This document shows, piece after piece, positions 56,445-61,447 of a DNA stretch of 61,447 bases. The notes under the pieces were generated by a model, which was not told where the DNA came from, ran no database searches, and was given only the letters and a program-made list of their open reading frames with translations. Where the stretch lies: positions 1 to 61,447 of IMG/VR virus record IMGVR_UViG_3300027902_000010. One strand, given 5' to 3'. This DNA comes from a virus. A program made the translations under genes and the position numbers. The stretch's first letter is position 1. Each line of letters starts with the position of its first letter.

Positions 56445-57205
56445 GGGGTGTAAAGAAGACAAAGGGAAAGACCAATGTGGCATTTATCAGGTGGCTTCTC
56501 TACGGACCGCCAAAGATTGGAAAGACGTCATTACTTAGCGGATTTCCGAATGCGGTATTTGCAGCTACCGAGAAAGGCTACAAGGCGCTTCGAGTTTCCA
56601 AGAGAGACATTCTATCTTGGGAAGATTTTCTTGAGTTCGTGGAAGACATGGTGGAAGGTGACCATGAGTTCAAGACGGCAATTATTGACACGGTAGACCA
56701 GCTCGTGGAGTTATGCGCCGAGTATACCAATGCGAAACTTGGAATCCAAGATCAGAGTGAAGGCGAGTGGGGCCGTGGATGGAGGGAGGTGAAGAAGGAA
56801 TTTACTCTGGCGGTGAACCAGCTTATGATGTCGAAATATGGAATTGTTTTTGTGTCACATACGAAGTCGGACAAGATCACAACGATGATGAATGAGATAA
56901 CAAAGACTGTCCCGACATTGTCAAATCAGGCTCGTAGAATCTTGTTGCCGATGGTTGATACTATCGGTCTCATGCGATATAAAAAGAAGAAGCTTGATAA
57001 AGACAACTACGAAGAGCGTCTCATCATAACTTTCAAGGGTACTGAGACACTCGAGGCCGGCGATCGTATGGGCGTATTGCCACCCGAGGTAGTGCTCAAG
57101 GCTATACCTGAAGGAAAGAAGCGAACGCCTGAGGTAGTTGAGAAATACGCCCGGATGAATTACGAAAAAATCCGGAGTTACTATGAAGGAGGTGAGAAGA
57201 AGTAG
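56441..57205 (+). CDS. Sak4-like RecA-family ATPase
   Basis: A 254-aa product. RWLLYGPPKIGKTSLLSGFP (Walker A), FKTAIIDTVDQLVELCAEYT (Walker B), KYGIVFVSHTKSDKITTMMN, and GLMRYKKKKLDKDNYEERLI. Phage Sak4/AAA_24 proteins anneal single strands and are usually next to an SSB and a nuclease, as here (55485 and 57272). It overlaps the nuclease gene by 4 nt, forming a recombination operon. Confidence 0.88.
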   Translation: MRGVKKTKGKTNVAFIRWLLYGPPKIGKTSLLSGFPNAVFAATEKGYKALRVSKRDILSWEDFLEFVEDMVEGDHEFKTAIIDTVDQLVELCAEYTNAKLGIQDQSEGEWGRGWREVKKEFTLAVNQLMMSKYGIVFVSHTKSDKITTMMNEITKTVPTLSNQARRILLPMVDTIGLMRYKKKKLDKDNYEERLIITFKGTETLEAGDRMGVLPPEVVLKAIPEGKKRTPEVVEKYARMNYEKIRSYYEGGEKK

Positions 57206-57271
57206 ATTCAAATGGAAGTCGTCTATGGGTAGTAGATGTATAAACCACTAACCGTATTAAGGAGAAAGAAA

Positions 57272-57991
57272 ATGAGTCTCAAAGAGAAACTGAAAAAAGC
57301 GCAAGAGATATGGGATGAAGCCGAGACAGCAGAAGTCGGTGGAAAGAAACTCAAGGATGGCGAATACAAGTGCAAGGTTGAATCCATGTCCGTGGAGACG
57401 TCAAAGAGCAACAAGCGACTCCAGGTCAAAACCGTGTTCGAGGTTGTGAAGCCATCCAAGTTCGAAGGCCGGACGGTATGGCGGTTTGACGGCTTGACCG
57501 AGCAGGGAATGCCGTACTTCAAAGCCATGGCGCAGACGCTCGGTCTCGAAGTTCCGAGCAAGCTTTCAAAGCTGCCGGATGCTCTTGAAAGTTTTGTTGA
57601 AGATTTCGACGGCATCGTGGAGATCACAGTTGCTACCAAAGATGAGTTCACAAACGTCTATGTGAACGGCCTCGTCGAAGAAGGTGATGAGGATGAAGAT
57701 GAAGACGAGGACGAAGACAAGCCTACGAAAAAGAAAAAGTCCAAGAAGGACGAAGACGAAGACGAAGACGAAGACGAAGACGAAGACGAAGACGAAGACG
57801 AGGACGAAGAACCCAAGTCAAAGAAAAAGAAAAAGTCAAAGAAGGATGAAGACGAGGACGAAGACGAGGACGAAGACGAGGACGAAGACGAGGAAGAAGA
57901 TGAAGAGCCCAAGTCAAAGTCCAAGAAAAAGAAGCGGGCCGGCAAAGTCGACAAAGACGAGCCGCCACTTAAGAAGAAGAAAAAGAAGTAG
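57272..57991 (+). CDS. ssDNA-binding-like protein with long acidic/basic repeat tail
   Basis: A 239-aa product from ATG 57272 (AAGGAGAAAG upstream). Residues 1-140 form a beta-rich DUF669/OB-like domain (EYKCKVESMSVETSKSNKRL, EGRTVWRFDGLTEQGMPYFK, GIVEITVATKDEFTNVYVNG). The tail alternates poly-(Asp-Glu) runs with Lys blocks (PTKKKKSKK, PKSKKKKKSKK, RAGKVDKDEPPLKKKKKK). Acidic tails of SSBs recruit partners; the alternation with Lys is unusual. It is downstream of Sak4. Confidence 0.78.
   Translation: MSLKEKLKKAQEIWDEAETAEVGGKKLKDGEYKCKVESMSVETSKSNKRLQVKTVFEVVKPSKFEGRTVWRFDGLTEQGMPYFKAMAQTLGLEVPSKLSKLPDALESFVEDFDGIVEITVATKDEFTNVYVNGLVEEGDEDEDEDEDEDKPTKKKKSKKDEDEDEDEDEDEDEDEDEDEEPKSKKKKKSKKDEDEDEDEDEDEDEDEEEDEEPKSKSKKKKRAGKVDKDEPPLKKKKKK
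57684..57905 (+). repeat. (GACGAA/GACGAG)n repeat tract in coding DNA
   Basis: Two arrays of GAYGAR hexamers separated by a Lys-coding block, in frame within the ssDNA-binding-like gene. It is prone to slippage in multiples of 6, so tail length may differ among relatives without frame loss. Confidence 0.9.
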
Positions 57992-57994
57992 CTC

Positions 57995-58098
57995 CTGATC
58001 TCGGGACCAGGCTGAGAGCCCCGATAGTTAAGAGGACGATGTGAGGGTCGGTTTCGACCGAGGGATCATGTAACCGAGTCGTCCTCTCTCGCTTTTTT
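57995..58098 (+). terminator. Branched terminator/structured RNA
   Basis: AGAGGACGA (58031-58039) pairs with TCGTCCTCT (58079-58087), enclosing TCGGT-TTCG-ACCGA (58048-58061), and a run CTTTTTTAT follows. Upstream, GGCT-GAG-AGCC (58010-58020) gives another small stem. It can terminate transcription after the ssDNA-binding-like gene; the large extra branch suggests regulation or a small RNA. Confidence 0.68.
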
Positions 58099-58117
58099 AT
58101 TGAAGACTGGAGAACCT

Positions 58118-60016
58118 ATGAGGAGAGTCCCATTTTCGGAGATGCTGCATGAGCAGCACTATAATAAACATATCATAGTAAAATGCTTCGTGTCCGGAAA
58201 GTCTATCTCTCCTTACGCCGTGCCAAAAACCATAAAAATAAAATGTTTAGGCGAGAGAGATAAGAAATGTAAAGGTGAATCCGAATGCGACTATTGCAAT
58301 CATAAGGTAAGTTTTGAAGGCAAGTATGTCGAGATGCTCAAGTTTATTGGAGTACCTGAAAATAACTTTAGGAATATTATCAAGAATTCATTTAAGCTTC
58401 CATGCTCATTCATGTTTGAAATTATAGATGTTCAAAACATTGAGCGGATATTTGTAACTGCGCCGACTGGCAAAGAGAGAATTCGAAACGTGGGAAACTA
58501 CGTCTGCTATAATTTTGGGTTAGGAATAGATGTGAATGTTATTTATGAGCTAGAGGGGTATTCTACTACCGACCCTAACACTCAGACAGGTACTTGTATA
58601 TTCATTGAATCAAGAAAGTTGAAATCAGACATTGAAACATTCTCACTTAAGAAGGCCAGGAGTGGCCTCGAAGAATTCCAGATCGAAGATATTACAGAAG
58701 ATAAGATGTATCTGCATCTTGAGCAGCTCTATGAATACTATGCCCGAAACGTCACAAAGATTTATGGAAGATTCCCGTTGCACCTGGCTGTTGACATGGC
58801 TTTTCGTAGCCCCATCTCATTCAGTATAAAAACTGAGAGAGTCCATAAAGGATGGACTGATATTATAATAATAGGTGATACGAGATGTGGGAAGGGGTAT
58901 GTTTCCGAGAAACTTGTAGAGTACTTCAACGTAGGTGAAACGATATCAGGTGACAATACAAGTTATGCTGGGCTAGTAGGCGGTATAGATCAGTATGACA
59001 ATCATCGCGTTATATCGTGGGGCAAGATTCCAATTAATGATCAGGGGTTGGTAGTGATAGATGAGGCTGGTGAAATAAAGCCAGAAGATTGGGGAAGACT
59101 ATCTCGAGTGAGATCAGAAGGAATCGCGGAGATTGTAAAAATTCAAAAGCAAATAACCAATGCTAGAACTCGTCTTATATTTCTTGCGAATCCACCACTG
59201 AAAACCATATCATCATATAGCTATGGAATTCAGGCGCTGCTTGATGTGGTGAAAGCGCCAGAAGATATTGCGCGATTTGATTATGCTCTCGTGGTGTCTC
59301 ACGATGAGGTAAGTATCGATGAAATAAACCAGCAGAGAACCGAAGTGAAGTCAATGTTCAGCTCGAAGCTTGAGCAAGATTTGATTATGTGGGTTTGGAG
59401 TAGAAAACATAATCAGATTTATTTTACAGACAAAGCGGTTGATACAATTTATAAGCGGGCGGTAGAGTTGGCCAAGAAATATTCATTTTCTATACCGCTT
59501 ATCCAAGGTGAGAATGTTAGAGTAAAGCTTGCGAAGTTGGCAGTATGTTTTGCAGGAAGAGTCTTTAGTAATAAACATGATGGCCAAATACTCCTGGTGA
59601 ATCGAGTTCATGTTGACTGCGCTTTCGCATTCTTCAATGTGATCTATCGGTTGGAAGCAAACGGCTACCTAGATTATTCTGTAATTCAAAGAGATATAGA
59701 TAGAGGAGCGAGCCCAGAAGACCTGAAACGTATTGACAAGTACTTCAAGTCATTCACCAATAGTCGACTTCGTCTTATGAAGTCTTTGTTCAGCAGCACT
59801 ACAATAAATATCCGTGACATCGTTGAGCAAGTGAATATATCCGAGGAGATTGCTCGTGAGTGTTTATCTAAGTTGAATGAAATGAAGCTTATAGCCAAGA
59901 TGCCTGCCACAAATTATTATAGAAAGAACCCTGGCTTCAACAAATGGTTGAAGGCGAAGATTATTCCACATGAGCTCGCTGAGAAAGGGAATTCCTATGG
60001 CGAAGTACACGATTAA
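58118..60016 (+). CDS. MCM-like replicative helicase
   Basis: A 632-aa product from ATG 58118 (GGAG upstream). N-terminal domain with zinc set CLGERDKKCKGESECDYC and a beta-barrel part; the AAA domain has Walker A IIIGDTRCGKGYVSEKL, LVGGIDQ, Walker B GLVVIDEAGEIKPEDW, sensor 1 ANPPLKTISSYSYG, and APEDIARFDYALVVSHD (Arg finger region). A C-terminal winged helix follows (IRDIVEQVNISEEIARECLS). It follows the MCM plan known from archaea and eukaryotes and found in some phages. Probably unwinds the genome from the central origin. Confidence 0.87.
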   Translation: MRRVPFSEMLHEQHYNKHIIVKCFVSGKSISPYAVPKTIKIKCLGERDKKCKGESECDYCNHKVSFEGKYVEMLKFIGVPENNFRNIIKNSFKLPCSFMFEIIDVQNIERIFVTAPTGKERIRNVGNYVCYNFGLGIDVNVIYELEGYSTTDPNTQTGTCIFIESRKLKSDIETFSLKKARSGLEEFQIEDITEDKMYLHLEQLYEYYARNVTKIYGRFPLHLAVDMAFRSPISFSIKTERVHKGWTDIIIIGDTRCGKGYVSEKLVEYFNVGETISGDNTSYAGLVGGIDQYDNHRVISWGKIPINDQGLVVIDEAGEIKPEDWGRLSRVRSEGIAEIVKIQKQITNARTRLIFLANPPLKTISSYSYGIQALLDVVKAPEDIARFDYALVVSHDEVSIDEINQQRTEVKSMFSSKLEQDLIMWVWSRKHNQIYFTDKAVDTIYKRAVELAKKYSFSIPLIQGENVRVKLAKLAVCFAGRVFSNKHDGQILLVNRVHVDCAFAFFNVIYRLEANGYLDYSVIQRDIDRGASPEDLKRIDKYFKSFTNSRLRLMKSLFSSTTINIRDIVEQVNISEEIARECLSKLNEMKLIAKMPATNYYRKNPGFNKWLKAKIIPHELAEKGNSYGEVHD

Positions 60017-60251
60017 GGAGTTAAGAAAAATGCAAACATTCTCAAAAAGTCATGCTGAGTTCAAAGGTCTCATACAACATACGGTGTGGGTAAGAGACAA
60101 TCTTGAAGAAAGGGAGTTCCTTAAGAAGAGTCAAGATCAGGTACTTATAAATAGTAAGAGGACCGCGATCATTGTGAAGAACGGCGGGTTGCTTTCATTG
60201 TATGTTGATGACGTTTCCTATTGTCGAAAAGTGGCTAAGTCGCTGATTTAA
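59997..60251 (+). CDS. Hypothetical protein
   Basis: An 84-aa product from ATG 59997, overlapping the MCM gene end by 20 nt. AKYTIKELRKMQTFSKSHAE, VKNGGLLSLYVDDVSYCRKV. Unrecognised; it may be a helicase partner. Confidence 0.6.
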   Translation: MAKYTIKELRKMQTFSKSHAEFKGLIQHTVWVRDNLEEREFLKKSQDQVLINSKRTAIIVKNGGLLSLYVDDVSYCRKVAKSLI

Positions 60252-60261
60252 TTCGCCTTTT

Positions 60262-60305
60262 TGGATGATTTTTTCATTGCATTCAAGCCAGGCTTGTGTT
60301 ATGAT
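60262..60305 (+). promoter_or_regulatory. Promoter P6 with loose T-tract box
   Basis: TGGATGATTTTTTCAT (60262-60277), then 22 nt, then TATGAT (60300-60305) with extended TG. The -35 is TTGCAT with a 17-bp spacer. The box differs from P2-P4 at 3-5 of 16 positions but has the same length and spacing. It serves the last two genes. Confidence 0.72.
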
Positions 60306-60382
60306 GGTGTCATAGCACTACCGCCTGGAAGGAGGGATGGAAAAAGTCGGCGGAGAATCCAACCTAATACATGGAGGCGACA

Positions 60383-60652
60383 ATGAACAAGAAGACGAAC
60401 AAGAAGGCGACAGAATCCAAGAAGCAGGCCACACCGCCCGTGGCGACAGCGTCATTGCCAAAGAGTTTGGCGATATCCATTGACGGCCAATCCGTTCCAG
60501 GAATCTGGAAGATCAACAAGGAAACGGGCGAAGAAGGTTTCAAGACAGGTTCAAAAGGCTGGAGCGCAATGGGCAAGATATTTATCGCCGGCGTCCGCTG
60601 CCAAGTTTCATGTAACATCATCATCATCGGATCCAAGCCCGAGGAGGCGTAA
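60383..60652 (+). CDS. Hypothetical basic protein
   Basis: An 89-aa product from ATG 60383 (GGAGGCGACA upstream). N-terminal Lys-rich NKKTNKKATESKKQATPP, then beta strands (LAISIDGQSVPGIWKINKET, GKIFIAGVRCQVSCNIIIIG). An alternative frame from 60337 is open for 49 codons but is the less likely reading. Unrecognised. Confidence 0.62.
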   Translation: MNKKTNKKATESKKQATPPVATASLPKSLAISIDGQSVPGIWKINKETGEEGFKTGSKGWSAMGKIFIAGVRCQVSCNIIIIGSKPEEA

Positions 60653-60654
60653 CA

Positions 60655-61326
60655 ATGTTAAGAGGCGATGACTATGAGAAGATTGTCCGGAAGCTCCGGC
60701 CCATAAACTTGCTCATGACCAACGTCACGCCCGAGGAGCATGAAAGGTTAGAAGCAGGCGAGTTCACGTCAGATGCAGAAGAGAAAGCCTACCAGCAAAG
60801 AAATTTCGCGGAGGCGAATCAATCCCAAAACCGGTCTTCAAAAAAGACCACAACCAAAAAGGAGAATACCATGTCTAAGAAAGAAGCCGTAGAAGAAAAG
60901 AAATTATCCAAGGCCGAGAGGCGGGCAGCTCGTCGTGCAGCAGAGAAAGCCGAATCATCCAAGAAGTCAAAGAAGTCCGAGAAGTCCGAGAAGTCCGAGA
61001 AGTCTGAGAAGAAAGCAAAGAAGGCGAGCAAGAAAGACGAGACGTCAACCCGCGAATCCAAGACGGGCAAGTATACAAGTTTCCGTCATCTCGTCGAAGC
61101 CGTCTTCTACAAGAATCGCGAGGCGACTGTGGATGATGTTATTGCCATCGCCAAGAAAGAATATCCGGGCTGCTCATTCCTCACAGGCGGGCGCACTAAC
61201 AAGCGTTTCGGTTGGTATAAGTCTCACATCGTCAATCACGGCGAGTTCACTACCGTTGAGGCGCCGAAGTGGGCAAAGGGCGGAGCCAAGATCAAGAAGA
61301 ACAAGAAGTCAACCAAAGACGAATAA
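60655..61326 (+). CDS. Basic repeat protein, possible two products
   Basis: A 223-aa product. N-terminal 70 residues (DYEKIVRKLRPINLLMTNVT, EFTSDAEEKAYQQRNFAEA) precede an internal ATG at 60871 with a strong site AAAAAGGAG, so a shorter form (MSKKEAVEEKKLSKAERRAA...) may also be made. Its middle repeats KSEKSEKSEK. The C-terminal 85 residues (YTSFRHLVEAVFYKNREATV, GGRTNKRFGWYKSHIVNHG) form a small winged-helix-like domain. Likely DNA-binding and chromatin-like. Last gene before the right terminator. Confidence 0.72.
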   Translation: MLRGDDYEKIVRKLRPINLLMTNVTPEEHERLEAGEFTSDAEEKAYQQRNFAEANQSQNRSSKKTTTKKENTMSKKEAVEEKKLSKAERRAARRAAEKAESSKKSKKSEKSEKSEKSEKKAKKASKKDETSTRESKTGKYTSFRHLVEAVFYKNREATVDDVIAIAKKEYPGCSFLTGGRTNKRFGWYKSHIVNHGEFTTVEAPKWAKGGAKIKKNKKSTKDE

Positions 61327-61348
61327 TATCAACCGCGTCTAACCTGTC

Positions 61349-61447
61349 GCCCGCATGGTATCACGCCATGCGGGTTTCTTTTTGTCCATTCTAGCAAAGA
61401 ACCTCTCCTCTATTATCCATTGATGGACATATTCTCTTTGATCCCAT
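61349..61447. repeat. Right inverted terminal repeat (99 bp)
   Basis: Exact inverted copy of bases 1-99. It contains the mirror terminator (61350-61386). The unique sequence changes at 61348/61349, showing the repeat is precisely bounded. Confidence 0.95.
61350..61387 (+). terminator. Rho-independent terminator of the right arm
   Basis: CCCGCATGG-TATCACG-CCATGCGGG (61350-61374) followed by TTTCTTTTT. Mirror of the left terminator. It ends rightward transcription before the genome end. Confidence 0.88.

Noticed and set aside
57658-57954. Serine-rich reading frame on the minus strand
   Set aside because: It is the shadow of the GAYGAR repeat on the other strand.
58118-60016. Archaeal host because of the MCM-like helicase
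   Set aside because: MCM-like helicases occur in phages too; lysis genes, ribosome sites and terminators favour a Gram-negative bacterium.

Overview
The window looks like one complete linear genome of about 61.4 kb, most likely a bacteriophage or phage-derived linear replicon. Bases 1-99 are repeated exactly, inverted, at 61349-61447, and each copy carries an intrinsic terminator facing inward transcription that runs toward that end. Host clues point to a Gram-negative bacterium: Shine-Dalgarno sites before nearly every gene, sigma70-type promoters (TATAAT-like -10 boxes with 17-18 bp spacers), rho-independent terminators, lipobox signal peptides, a GH24 lysozyme, an SLT transglycosylase and a protein with the architecture of a unimolecular spanin. 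An MCM-like helicase is present, but it does not by itself indicate an archaeal host.

Two arms diverge from a gene-free centre (30830-31404). That centre holds an imperfect palindrome of about 205 bp with an AT-rich microsatellite core and one promoter facing each way. It is the best candidate for the replication origin and the divergent switch.

Left arm (107-30829, all minus strand): late functions. Reading away from the centre there is a 599-aa protein of unknown role, many small proteins (several with one membrane segment and a basic C-terminus), a LysM protein, a transglutaminase-like protein, secreted beta-rich proteins, a glycosyltransferase/methyltransferase group, the likely major capsid protein (13106-13783, with a leader hairpin before it and a terminator hairpin after it), a run of probable virion proteins, then holin-like, spanin-like, lysozyme and transglycosylase genes. 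I could not recognise a portal, tail tape measure or packaging ATPase. The arm also holds a probable -1 frameshift cassette and an in-frame TGA inside a conserved-looking gene.

Right arm (31405-61326, all plus strand): early and replication functions. These are a winged-helix protein, a poxvirus-type topoisomerase IB, an ATP-dependent DNA ligase, three radical SAM proteins with a split transketolase-like pair, a fused P-loop kinase/uracil-DNA glycosylase, a dUTPase/dCTPase-like enzyme, a C5-cytosine methyltransferase-family enzyme, a thymidylate-synthase-fold enzyme with Asp where thymidylate synthases have Asn (as in dCMP hydroxymethylases), a family A DNA polymerase, a RuvC-like resolvase, a SNF2-like helicase, a RecB/Cas4-like nuclease, a Sak4-like ATPase, an ssDNA-binding-like protein with a charged repeat tail, and the MCM-like helicase. 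A fragment resembling the start of a tailed-phage terminase lies at 47900-48316.

Two signals stand out. First, the octamer TAGGAAYA occurs by my manual count 44 times pointing outward from the central palindrome and once inward. Second, the combination of inverted terminal repeats, RuvC-like resolvase, TopIB, ATP ligase and UDG resembles the poxvirus tool kit for hairpin telomeres. Four right-arm promoters also share one unusual upstream box. All counts are by eye and should be recomputed.
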